Under the pieces are notes generated by a model. That model searched no databases, was not told the origin of the DNA, and saw nothing but the letters and a program-made list of their open reading frames with translations. Source: Tetrahymena thermophila SB210 (taxonomy: Eukaryota; Ciliophora; Oligohymenophorea; Hymenostomatida; Tetrahymenidae). Taken from it: a stretch of 64,000 nt of DNA. Shown piece after piece: positions 13,300-24,737 of this stretch. The stretch lies in the NCBI RefSeq assembly GCF_000189635.1, contig NW_002476143.1:124001-188000 (forward strand), written 5' to 3'. Position 1 is the stretch's first letter. Each line of letters opens with the position of its first letter. A program made the position numbers and the translations under genes.

Positions 13300-14363
13300 T
13301 AATTTATTTTTTATCAAAATAAAATATTTTAATTCTTTGTTTGTTTTAATAATTGATCTCTTACAATTTATTCTAAAATATTCTATTCAAAAAAACGAAT
13401 TTAAAATTTATAATTTTCAGTCAGAATGTTTGAATATATTCTGTTTGATATCTCATTAAAATTAGAAATACTCCTTGATCACTGTACAAAGATATTTATT
13501 TAATCTAATTGTAAATAATAAACTTAATAAATTTATATATTGCAAGCATTCTTGAATACTACCTTTTTTTGGACACCTCTCTTTGTATTAGAGTATAGAT
13601 ATGTATAAAATTTTTTTTACCCTTCCTACACTGAAAATTTGAGAAAAAACATTAGATATTTAGAAAATTCTCTTGAAATTTGATAAAAATAATATGTTTA
13701 AATGAATGAAGCTATAGAATGAACAAATTAATTTAAAAGCATAAAATTGTATTTTGAATATAGAATTTACTTTATATTAAGCATGTAATATAAAAATCAA
13801 TTGAAACATATTTTTATATGTGAAATAGATTTTTAAAATAAATAAATATATTTTTAGTTTTTTAATAAATGTAATTAATTGAAAATAATATAATAGATTT
13901 TTAAATATTTCAGATTTGGTAAAAGTTAATTTTTAAATAAAATTAAATAATACAAATTTGATCAATTTTCCTTAAGTATGAGAAATTAAATTTAATTCAA
14001 TGAAAAGTGCAAGAATCAAATAAATCAGCTTTGTTTATTTATTTATTTAATTAATTAATATGCAGTCAATACTAATTCATTTTACAGTCATTTTGCTTAA
14101 AACAACAGTAGCAAAATATTTAACAGTATATAAAACAAATATACATTCATACAAACATAAATTCATTTATTTATTTATAAAGTTATTTATTTATGTATTC
14201 ATTATTTAATTGAAGAGTCATTCAAAGATTTTTGAAGAGTATAAATTTAAAGCATATTTAAATAAATTGCAATTCAAAAAACATAAATCTACATTTAAAA
14301 TTAATTTATATATTTATCAATTGTTAATTTTTGTTAAATTTAAAGTAAAGTAGATTAGTCTAA
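13300..14363. other. intergenic between convergent genes
   Basis: Lies between the 3' end of the + strand K+ channel gene and the 3' end of the minus-strand eS21 gene. Only AT-rich low-complexity sequence and short ATTTA-type repeats were seen; no coding frame or RNA gene is supported. Confidence 0.6.
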
Positions 14364-15524
14364 TCATTCTTAGATGGGGTAAAGACCTCTTTCTCTAAGG
14401 ATATTTTCTAAGGCAATATGAGCTTCACCCTTAGATCTGACAGAACCGCAGAGGACGACGTTGGTCTTAGATCCAGTAGCTTGACCATTTTCACCAACCT
14501 ATTATAAAAATATAAGTTTAATAAAGAATATTTTAAAAAGTTGTATGTAGACAAATATCATCCAATCAAATTTTCAATCATATTCTAATGAATATTTCAA
14601 ACCAAATTTTTATTTATGTTTATTATAATTCCAAGTATATATAATTATGTTGGTTACTAGATTTCTATTATTAACTTTTGTAGATGTTCGATTTTAAATA
14701 ATAAGATAAGTTCGAATTTTTCTATTATCTCTAAAAAGCGAATTATTTATTTACTTTTAATATGAATTGTTATATTGCTCAATATATTTTACAATCTAAT
14801 AGAATAAGTTCACTTAAAATTGATTTTAAACCTAAACCCCGTGTTAAAACATTTAATGAAAACTGCATATATTTAATATTTATTTTCTATCGTTCAACTT
14901 TTCTTTCTAATTATTCATAATTTTATTTAATCTCTATTTTTATAAATATTCTGAATTTGTCAACTAATTCCTACTTTAAAAGCAAAAACACGCTCATTCT
15001 TAAAAGTTAAGAATAAATTGATCACACCCGAATACACAAACTATTTAAAGCTGTAGATTCCCTATTAATTTATCTTGAGATTTAATTGACATTTAATAAC
15101 TTTAATCAAGTTTATTCGTTTTTTACTCTGAATATGTTATTTCTCTACCAAATTCATATATATTTTGATTCTGGATAACCAATAGCAGTCATTAAACTTT
15201 CATAAAATGCAAAGACTAATTCTTTCATAATAAAATTGTAAGAATTCGCTTCTCACAACAAAAATTCGGAGCTTAAGTTTGCTTGAAATTGAAAATAGAA
15301 GGATGATTTTGAAAATATGGTTGATTATTCTAAATGCTATCATTTTAAATGAATAAGATATATACTTCAGCAATAGCGATTTGAACGGAAGATTGATCGT
15401 TGGAGAAGATGAGCTTGTTGCTCCAGTCACACTTTCTGGGGAGATAAGCGTCGATCTTTTCCTTTTTGTCATTGATCAAACCGGTCATGGGCTTGCTTCT
15501 TTGATTTGCTCTACCAGAGTTCAT
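14364..15524 (-). CDS. RPS21: small ribosomal subunit protein eS21
   Basis: Structural protein of the 40S subunit. Two exons on the minus strand, 15524-15366 and 14498-14364, flank an 867-bp intron and give 97 aa. The core KIDAYLPRKCDWSNKLI aligns with the eukaryotic eS21 signature DLYVPRKCSASNR; later come SVQIAIAEVGE and VLCGSVRSKGE, matching the family's C-terminal half. The N-terminus (MNSGRANQRSKP) is about 15 residues longer than in animals. Codon use is strikingly biased to C-ending and AAG codons, as expected for a highly expressed gene and unlike the neighbours. The last codons include a TAA read as Gln before the TGA. A short upstream exon at about 15757 (ATGGCTGATTAATTA) was considered, but its donor gives a frame that stops at once, so the ATG at 15522-15524 is preferred. 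Confidence 0.9.
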
Positions 15525-16428
15525 TTCTAATATTTTATATGATTTTTAATATTTGCTTGATTGTTTTTTTTTTCTTTAAATTATTTTCGTATTTGATTAT
15601 TTTTATCAATACAAGGAGATTCGTCTTATTAATAAAATTAATTCTTCAGCTCTCTTTCATTCCATATCTTTTTCTCCCACTTTTTTTCTTATTTAATTCA
15701 ACCCACTCACTTTTATCCTTGCTATTATTTTTTAATATTTCCTACTAATTAATCAGCCATTTTCACTGTATTCTCCTTCTTAATAATTGATTACCCCATT
15801 TAAATCAATAAAATGCAAATATGTTTTATTTATTTTATTTCCATTCGCGCAATCTAAATATATAATAATAAAATTAATATTTTTATTAAATTAAATTATT
15901 AAATTAATATTTATTTTATTTTTCTTTTGAGCTTAATTTATATAAAAAATTGATTTTTTTAATCAAAAAATAAAGGAAAATTCATTAATAATTTCATAAT
16001 TATTTAATTACTAAAAATAAATAATTTTAAAACATTTTTTTTGACTAAACTAAAAGAAATTATTATATAAAATATTTTTAGAAAGTGATAATTTTCTTCA
16101 AGCATTCATATTTGATTAGTGTTAAAGTAAAATTACATTCAAAGTACAAGAATATTTATTTATTTATTTTTATATAAGATGAATTATTTATTATTTACAG
16201 TTTATTTTTTATTTTATAAATTTTATAATTAATTTATTATTTTATTTAATATTTTAGTTATTAGTTAGCAATTATACAATTTTCAAAACTTTTTATTTGT
16301 TTTTTTATTAGTTAGTTAGTAAGTAAGTAAGTTATCTGTAGGGTGATAATCAACATATTGAGTAGTATTTTTAAATCATTTTAAATTACTTTTAGAGTAC
16401 ATCTTTATTGTTTCTTTGAAATACTAAT
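15525..16428. other. upstream region of eS21
   Basis: A pyrimidine-rich stretch (CTTTTTCTCCCAC, TTCTCCTTCTTAAT, about 15668-15785 on +) lies directly upstream of the eS21 start and reads as an A/G-rich leader on the minus strand. Farther out the sequence is A/T-only. It also contains GTTAGTTAGTAAGTAAGTAAG near 16310. No gene is supported. Confidence 0.5.
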
Positions 16429-19400
16429 TCAAAAATGACTTCTATTATGAATTGAGTTGTTCAATTAGCTTATATTATTGTTGTTATTATTCATGCTCAA
16501 ATTTATTTAGTAGTGAATTGAGCTTGACTGATTTTATAATTTTTGAACGGGTTTGCTTTGATTTTAGATAGGGATGTTGTGCTTAGATCTCTAGGTTTAC
16601 ACTTAATTTATATTGCGGTAACTAGATTACCCATCCATACTCTAGCTTCTTGTATTGCTTTAAACATCCTATTTTAATTAACAAATATTAATTTTCAAAT
16701 AATTTTTTTAATTAATTTTTTATTTTACTTCATCTGTTTTAAATTTTGGAGAGTTCATAAATGCTCTTAGTTTTTCATATGATTTTTAATTATTTAATGT
16801 TTTGTGACCATTATTATTATAAGAAACGCTTTGATGATTTTAAGCTACGCCATTTTATCTTTGGTTAGATGTATTTCTTTCTCTGTCTGTATCACAGTTG
16901 TTGTTTGTTCCAGTATAGTTCTACCTTCCCGAAAAAATTTTTTAAGGTGATTGTCCTGTTGCTTAGTTTTATGATGATGGATTAACATAATTATTAATAT
17001 TGATTGTTCCAGAAGTGTTAGTTCTATTTAAGACACTATCATTTTATTTTAGCTACAAGGAACTTTATTTGCTTAGTGAAGATTGCTTCTAATGCTGGTG
17101 CGAAGATAAAGATTATTGAGTATTCTAATGATTTTGATTTATATTGTATTGAGATGAATTTTAATTTTATGAGTTTATGTTTATATTACAAACAAATTGC
17201 TATGAATTACTGTTGCCTTTAGGTATTTTTGTTTTGTTAGTGTTTTATGAATTTTTATCGTTGTTTATTGATGCATGATTGGAGATTTAACTACTTGATT
17301 TATTATTTAATTTTTATTACTGTTAAACATTTTATTAAATTTAAGCCTAGCTTATATTTTAAGGTTTAGAGGTTGTTATACTATTATTGCTAATGTTATT
17401 AATATCTCTTTATCCTAATGTGGAGGAAGGTCTGTTTAACTGTTATTATACATTCCTTATAGTGCCATAAGCGTTTGATTGCATTTAACTTGTATTTCCT
17501 TAGAGAGCTTACTATAATTACTATTACTGTATTGATTAATTCTTCAAAGTGCTGAAGCTATTATTCTACATTTTAAGATTTTAATGAGATGAATTCAAAG
17601 TATTTTTTTCTTCTGGTTGTTTATTAGATGGTATTTCTCTAGATATGCCAACTAGATTGCTTATTGTATTAAGGCGCTAAGTATTTGATGAAAGCTAGTA
17701 TGGTTTTTAGTATTTTTCTACAGAGCCGTTTCTTTCTGTTAATTGTTTCCTTTTTTTAAATGAAATTCTATTTTAAAATTAAAAATTTGAATTATTTTTA
17801 CTATAAAGAGATGTCCTAAGAAGTTTATTATAAGTTATTTTAATAATTTTGTGATATTGAGTGAGAGTGTTGCTAGTTCTATAGTTTTGACTCTGATATT
17901 TTTTAAAGTTTTTTCAGTTTTTTTTAAATATTGATAAGTTCTTCTGACTATTTATCCTTTTTGTTCTCACAACTTAGGTGTTCGTTCTCATTAGAAACAA
18001 ACTCATGATTAATAGGCAACCTATTGGTACTTAGGTTTTAAATATTATTTTATAAAGTTTCCCCTTCTTATTGAGGATTTACGCGTCTAATTCCACTCTC
18101 GTCGAATGTAAATGCCTCATTTCCAAATAATTTACTATATAAAATTTTAATAAGCTTATTTTTAATCATTTTAATTAAACTGCTTACTTTCCTTACAAGA
18201 AGTTATTTAAGTTTGAGTTTGACTTTTAAGAATCAGACTATGTATGCATCTTTTGTAGTTCTTAGGATTTTTAAAGCTATTAAGCAGTGCTGAGACTACT
18301 AAAATTTGCTTTTGAAGAAGAGCTTTTATCAACTTCATGGAGAAGGCCATCATCAACAAAAGAATCAAGAATGTGCTTGTTATTTACAACACTTTTTGTC
18401 TTTATAAATGATTAATGAGAAGACTGCTGATTTGAGGGAAGAGTACTCATGTTAATGTGCAGATTAGAAGTTGATGGTCTTCCACTAATTAATCTATTCT
18501 CCAGTAATTTATTTTTTTCATAAAGTTGCTCTAATTGCTTTTCCAAATTTTGTTTTTGAACTTAATTCACTTAAATCTCATTTGTCTTTTCTTCTAACTT
18601 TATTTTAATTTCTTCATATTCCTTTTTTTTATTTAACAAATAAATATTTTTTTAATAAAAATCATTTTTTAATAAATTTACTTTTGTTATCTGAGCTATC
18701 TTTTCAGTCATTTTAATACTATCCCTGTCAGATTCTTCAATTTTACTTTAATTATTTTCTATGCTGATCTTCAGCTATTGTTGTATCTATTATATTTATT
18801 AATATTCCAATTAAAAAATATATATCATTAAAAATTATTTTACTCTAATGTGCTGCCTGATATCTCCTTCAAGCTTCTAAAGTTGTTGTTCATACTCCTT
18901 ACAGTATTTACAAGTAATTTCTACACTATTTTCCTCACAAATCATGTTTCCATTTGATTAATTTGTAGTATTATGGTGTGTGGTTGACAAAGAAGCGCTT
19001 ATTATTTTATTTGCATTTTATAACTCAATAATTTGAACTTTTAAATCTGAATTTTAAGCAAGGATGCCTTCAAACATTATCTTTATAAAACTTATGATAT
19101 TTGCTGCTTCGTACTTGTATATTTTTTCTTTTTTCTCTTCTATTGGTATTTGTCTTTTGAGTCGCTCAGCTAAATCCTTTTTTATTTAATAAAAAATAAT
19201 TTTAAATTAATTTTAACAATGCTTTAAATTAAAAAAAAGTCATCAATCTAATTATATTATTTTTCATTTAAAAATATCAATGAAAAACAAACATTTTAAT
19301 AATAGATTTGAAATTGAAATTAAATCTGTTAATAATTTTTTGGAGACGATTCGTGCTTATTATTTAATATTGTTTTTGTTTGTTTGTTTAAAAATGAATT

Positions 19401-20251
19401 CAAGTAATTTAAAATTCAAATTTTATTATCCCACAATTATAAATCAATCCTCTTAATAATTAAATAATATCTTTGTTGATGTGAATGATTTATTTATAAT
19501 TAAGCGCAAAACTTCTTTATATATTCAATTGATTAGCTTTCTTTCCAAGGAAATTTATACTATCTCTTTCTTTATGCTTTCAAAATTCTTTGATTTGCAA
19601 CACTAAAATATTTACCTTGTCTAATTTGCGTTGAATCTCAAAGAAAAGATCATAAGCAGGTTGAAAGAAGCGCGATTAGCCTTAATTCACTGAAGACTCT
19701 ATCTAAGCGCTCTGTTATGTGCCACTCAAGTAAGAGTGATTGCTTCTAACTCTAGAAGATGATTTTTAAGAATTTAAGTTTATGGTAACATTTGAATTGT
19801 TGTTAGCTTATTATTGTTATTATCCTTAATGAGTAGAACACATATTTTAAGAAGTATGCTGCTGTTACTACATTTAGGCATTACTATTTTGTTATTAATT
19901 AGACTATATTCCTGAATTACTGGTATTCTGTGCACTTGTATTGACAGCACTTTGCTACTACTACTTGGATATTTGGTGGTTTTATCCAGTAAAATTAAAT
20001 TAATTGTTAATCAATTAAGTATGATTCTAAAACTATGATTATTAGCTTAACTATTATTCTTTCCTATACTTGCTACTGTTAAATGTCATTTAATAAAGGT
20101 TATTTGTAGCCTCATTTCCGCTTGCATTGTGCTAAGTAGCTAAAATTGAGGATGGTTCAGTTTACATCCTGGAATGTCCTTATCCAAAGCCTTAAACAAC
20201 TCTTTAGCCTTCTATTTCGTTTAGGCCTTATTAAATATTACTGTTATTCAT
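16429..20251 (-). CDS. Q/S/N-rich coiled-coil protein, unknown function
   Basis: I do not recognise a family. Exons on the minus strand join in frame: 20251-19616, 19176-18844, 18786-18682, 18621-18188, 18134-17802 and 17767-16429. A further 60-bp phase-0 intron is likely near 16670-16730. The product is about 1040 aa. The first 210 residues are Q/S/N-rich. Then follow a charged helical segment (RLKRQIPIEEKKEKIYKYEA), a CKYCKEYEQQLQKLEG coiled coil, and a longer coiled coil (about 315-400: EEIKIKLEEKTNEI). The rest is a very Q/S/N-rich tail with the pieces SSLSKQSSLQLKQNDSVLNR and GQSPQKIFSGRQN. The pattern resembles ciliate cytoskeletal or basal-body scaffolds, but that is only a guess. The start at 20251 is the first ATG before a clean Q-rich frame. 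Confidence 0.72.
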
Positions 20252-21501
20252 GATTTCAAACTATCTTCAAATCAAATAAAGAGATTTTATTTATATTATT
20301 ATTATACACTGAATTTACTAAGCTAGTCTGTCTTATAATAGTTATTTGCACTTTTTGCTTTTACTTTATTTCAAAATTCTCTTCTTATTTTTAAAGGTAA
20401 ATACAAAATCCTAGCAATTTAATCAAATCAAATCTATTTATAATAATTAATTTTTTCTTATCACAGCAAACAAATAGATAAAATACATTCAAATATTGCA
20501 CTTCTTTTTTTAATGATACCAAAGCTACTTAGCAAACAAGCAAGCAAGCTAGATAAATAGTAGTGATACATTAATGTTTACTAAAATATTCATTTATTTT
20601 CAAAATTATTATCTTTATTAGCTCAATTATAGTATGCATATCTATATTATTTTAAAATATAAACTAATGTACTATTGTTAAATGTCAATAATAGTTGTTG
20701 TTAATTTTCTAACTCCATTTTTATTTTAATGTAATCCTCTGTTAAATTTCTTTTAATTTAATTTAAGCTCGATCGATCTATGATTAAATTATAACCACAT
20801 AAAAAGCATTTACTATCATAAAACAAATTTTCTAACTGATTTATGTTTTGAAGGTAAGATCTTTCTAAATACTTCAAATTTTAATTTTGAGAATAAATAG
20901 TTTAATTTCATGATTAACAAGCTTCCTGATTTTATTGTTTTAAAGAACTTTTACAAATTACTAAATAGTAAAGTTAGTAATAATTGTTTTTATTTGTAAT
21001 TATTTTTTTAGCAATTTTTCAATGTAAATAAATCTTGGCAGAAAAATATTTATAAATTACATATAGAAAGAAGATAATAAATAACTTTCCTTTTCTAAAA
21101 ATTATTAATTAATTTAATTATTTCTTTATTTTATTATTAATTTATTAATATTGCATAAAATCTTAAAAATAAAACATATTTAAATAATTAAAAATTTTGA
21201 ATATTTTAAATATCAAGATTAAAATTATTAGAAAATAAAAATTATTTTTTTTGGTAATTAATGAGAACTTACAAAATTTATATTATTATAAAATTATCTA
21301 AAATAATTTTTAAAAAATAATAAATAGTGTTTTTTAATAAAATTAAAAATTTTATTTTTCCAAAATGTTAATCTGAAACTAAGAAGAAAAAACAATTGCA
21401 TTTTTAGACAAAAAATAACAAATTAATAGAGTTTTCAAATAATTCTCTCTTAAGTATAAAAAAGTTAGAGTTATTTCATATTCAAAATAGTAAGAGTTTT
21501 T
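20252..21501. other. intergenic, probable promoter of the coiled-coil gene
   Basis: Follows the 5' end of one minus-strand gene and precedes the stop of another. It contains AT-rich DNA and a GCAAGCAAGCTAG patch near 20540. Nothing coding was found. Confidence 0.55.
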
Positions 21502-22044
21502 TCAGATAAAAAAACTTATAGAAAGTAATACAAAAAAAACTTATTTAATAGCTGAGTTAGATTTGCTAGCTGAACTGCATCCAGAAGGTGCACTAGCTGA
21601 TTGAGCAACATTTCCCTATCCTGATTTGCAAGCACATGTATTTTAACTGAGAGAAAGTGGAGCAGCATTAGAATCAAAGCACACACAAGAAGAAATACTA
21701 TTAACTGTAGTTTGTTATGTATTTTAAGCCGAGTAATCTGGACACTTAACACAGGAAGCACCGGTTTGACCTTAAATATTAGCAGCAAGTACCATATAGT
21801 AGCCTTTATCACATGTATTGCACACAGAAGCATTAGACCCAGCTCCTGTATTTGAAACTTGGGTAGTAATTGCCCCTGGAGAAGTGCAAGGGAAACACAT
21901 TCCATTTTAAGAAGCATCAACACCCCAATATCCATTGTTACAAACACATTAACCACTACTTGATGATGCATTTTATGCACATACTTAGCCTTAAGTAAGC
22001 TCAATTATTGAGAATAAACTGATTAAAAATATTAAAGTTTTCAT
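21502..22044 (-). CDS. small cysteine-rich GPI-type surface protein (immobilization-antigen-like)
   Basis: A single exon of 180 aa. The N-terminus MKTLIFLISLFSIIELTQG is a clear signal peptide. The mature part is Cys-rich with spaced pairs (CVCNNGYWG, CFPC, CNTCDKGYYM, CVKCPDYSA, CVCFD, CACKSG), the pattern of Tetrahymena and Paramecium i-antigen repeats. The end, SSASKSNSAIKQ followed by VFFVLLSISFFI and TGA, fits a GPI-attachment signal: small residues and then a hydrophobic tail with nothing after it. It is much shorter than the classic Ser antigens, with about two to three repeat units. It probably sits on the cell surface. A 162-aa frame on the same strand (21516-22004) is only a shadow of this gene. 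Confidence 0.8.
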
Positions 22045-22903
22045 ATTACTTTCTATTTATTTTCTATAAAGTTAAAATTTTAAAAAAATTATTAATAATT
22101 GCTTTTACAAAAATGCCTTTAATTTTTTATTTGTTGATCAATTAATTTATTAATAATTTTCATTTAATCTTTTTATTAAATCAAAAATAATAAATAATGA
22201 TTTTTTAATTGAATTATGTTTATAGTAATTTTTAATATATTAGCTTTGGATTTTGTTATTTAATAATTGGAAAAATAATAACAAATTAAATAAATTTAAT
22301 TTTAATCTCTACTTAAAAATAATGGCTTAAAAATTATATTAAATAATCTAAAAATTTTCAAACTGAAAAAAGATATTTTTAATTTTAGGAAATGTTTTTA
22401 ATTAAATTCTTTTTTAAGGCTTTAATCAAAATTTTGAAAGTAGAATTTAAAGAAATTAAATACAAAATCAAAAGAAAGCGCTGAGGGATAAATAAAGTCA
22501 AGGGTACAAAATAAAGCTTAATTAAACGATTGTTAATTAATTTGACAAAGAAGATACTTTGAAATATTGTGTTTTTTTTATAATAAACAAGGGGATAGTA
22601 AAAATATATCTTTTGATTGTTTGTTTGTTTGTTTGTTTGTTTTTAGATTAAATATCTTTTTAAATTAAGCAAGATAATGAATGCTATTTGAAATGTAATT
22701 GTATTTTTGATTTGTTTGTAAAAAAGAAGGAGGGAGGGAGATCCATTTAAAAGTTAATAGTAAAAATGGTATTTATGCATATCATTTAAATAAAGTAGAG
22801 TGCATACATATAAATATAACTCATATAAAATGACTTATGAATTAATTAAGTATTTTATATAAATCTATACATATAATATTTTATCGCTTTTTTAATTTAT
22901 TTA
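22045..22903. other. intergenic with GTTT microsatellite
   Basis: Probable promoter of the Cys-rich surface protein next to 22045 and 3' flank of the P1 gene near 22900. It contains a (TTTG)n run at about 22617-22641 and an AGGGAGGGAG patch near 22732. No gene was seen. Confidence 0.55.
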
Positions 22904-24054
22904 TCAACCGAAGAGATCACCCATATCCATATCAGTTTCTTCTTCCTTGGCTATTTTATAAAATTAAAATATTCTTAATATTAATTTATTTATTTATTTG
23001 TAAACAAGTTAAAAAATCATTTTTCACAATTCATAAGTTTGTTTGTTTTTTAAATATCATATAAAATTAACTGAAACACATCCAAAATTATTAGATTTTA
23101 TGAAGAATACTTCACAATTCAGCTCATTACGTTTTGCTTTTGCTTTAAGATTCTAAATATCTTTTAATTGTATGGTTCTGCTTTTTTGAATTATTATTTT
23201 CACATGTTTGTTGCTTTACAATCAATTATTATCTTACTAACTAACTTCAGAAAGCTAAACTATAGAATTAGATTTAATTAGCAGCATTTTACATTTTAAA
23301 TGTGGGGATTATGCTTGCAAATATAACTCTTTTTGCTTCGACAAACTATAATATTTCATTACAGTTCATTCTAAAGTGAGTACCTATCTGCTTTCACTAA
23401 GTTTTGATATTATTGTAACCCATAAAATAAATAATCGCATTATTATTATTATTAGCATTTTAATTAGTGATTTAAGCAACTAGTTATCATTCCTAATAAA
23501 CTTAATAATTTATATTATTGCTTTCTTGCTTGCTTGCTGGTTGGCTCAAAAATAATCAATCAATCAAGGCATATAACATGGAAACCTTTAATTCAAAGAA
23601 TTTTGCAGAGATATTTACTTATATTCCTATACATAATAGCTGAATTTCTTTCAAATATGGGTATATCATTATTTGTTTGTTTGTTTATAAATGTGATATT
23701 TAACTTATTCATTGTGAATAATGTGCTTGTAGAGTTTTAATTTATCTTAAATTTAAATAATTTTAATTTACGTTCTTCCTTCTTGGGTTCTTCCTTCTTA
23801 GGTTCTTCCTTCTTAGCGGGAGCAGAGGAAGCAGCAGCGGGGGCAGATCCACCAATAGCACCGATGTAGTTGGTGATGGGGTTAGTCTTGAGGAAATCTT
23901 CGAAGGTCTTGAAGGTAGTTTCGTGACCGTTAAGCTTAGCAGTCTTGAAGAGAGCAGCGATGTTAGCGGCAGTAATGGGGAGACCACAATCGTTGAGTAA
24001 AAGGGCGGAGTAAGAGGCACCCTTGACAACCTTTTCAATTTCGGTAGTTGACAT
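22904..24054 (-). CDS. RPLP1: acidic ribosomal stalk protein P1
   Basis: Part of the 60S lateral stalk (P1/P2 bound to uL10), which recruits GTPase elongation factors. Two exons, 24054-23772 and 22950-22904, join C|CC to give 109 aa. The N-terminal helical domain YSALLLNDCGLPITAANI and IGAIGG resemble P1 rather than P2. It is followed by the Ala/Pro hinge (SAPAAASSAPA), a triplicated KKEEP acidic/basic linker and the conserved acidic end EEETDMDMGDLFG. Family members usually end in GFGLFD, so MGDLFG is a variant. The whole C-terminal tip lies on a separate 47-bp exon across an 821-bp intron. Codon use is strongly biased, as in eS21. Reading into the intron would give a wrong basic end (RKLKLFKFKIN). 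Confidence 0.92.
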
Positions 24055-24737
24055 TGCTTATATACTTTTTCTTTTTTACAATATTTTGATTTATATTTGA
24101 TTAATTTTTTCTTTATACTCGCGTATTTTGTATTTAAGCTTTTTGGCTTTATTTTGATTTTTCTCTCTCTCCTTCTTTCGATTAATTTAGTTATCTTATT
24201 TGCTTGCAAATATTAAATAAATTTCATTTTATCTCTTTTTTAGCCTCTTTCCTTCCTTTCCTTATTTTTTTTCTTGAACACTCACCATTTTCATCATTCT
24301 TCTCACCTTTCCTTCCTTTCCCTTTATGCCTATTAAAAATTTCTTCGCAACAAAGTATTCCCATTTATTCACACACAATGCAAATTAAATTCATTTCAAT
24401 CATCAAACTAACATCAATATTTATCTACAGCAAAGATACTTATATGGATGGTCATTCAACCAACATAAAAAATAATTACAACATTTTTACTAAAAAGATA
24501 AAGCAGCTATAAAAAAATTAAAAAAAAAGAAAAAATATTCGATTATAAAAATTCTTGCATCAGAAAATGATGCTTAAATTAATTAATGTTAATAATATTT
24601 AAATAAATTTTTGATATTATCTGAGTATTAATTCTTTCCTTTTATAACTAACTAATATTTTATTTATTAAAAATTAATTATAAAACAAATATTATTTCTT
24701 TCTTTTTTTAATTTATTTCATTTATATTTAATATCAA
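24055..24737. other. upstream region of P1
   Basis: It is pyrimidine-rich on the + strand (TTCTCTCTCTCCTTC near 24160 and CTTTCCTTCC tracts near 24250-24320), so purine-rich on the P1 sense strand. These tracts resemble those upstream of eS21. No gene was found. Confidence 0.5.

Noticed and set aside
15200-15472. 90-aa minus-strand frame overlapping eS21
   Set aside because: Wrong frame over exon 1 and intron of eS21.
15730-15770. upstream ATG (ATGGCTGATTAATTA) as the first exon of eS21
   Set aside because: The only GT donor leaves a phase that meets TGA immediately after the acceptor; the downstream ATG gives a clean protein.
21516-22004. 162-aa minus-strand frame
   Set aside because: A frame-shifted shadow of the Cys-rich surface protein; the correct frame has a signal peptide and regular Cys pairs.
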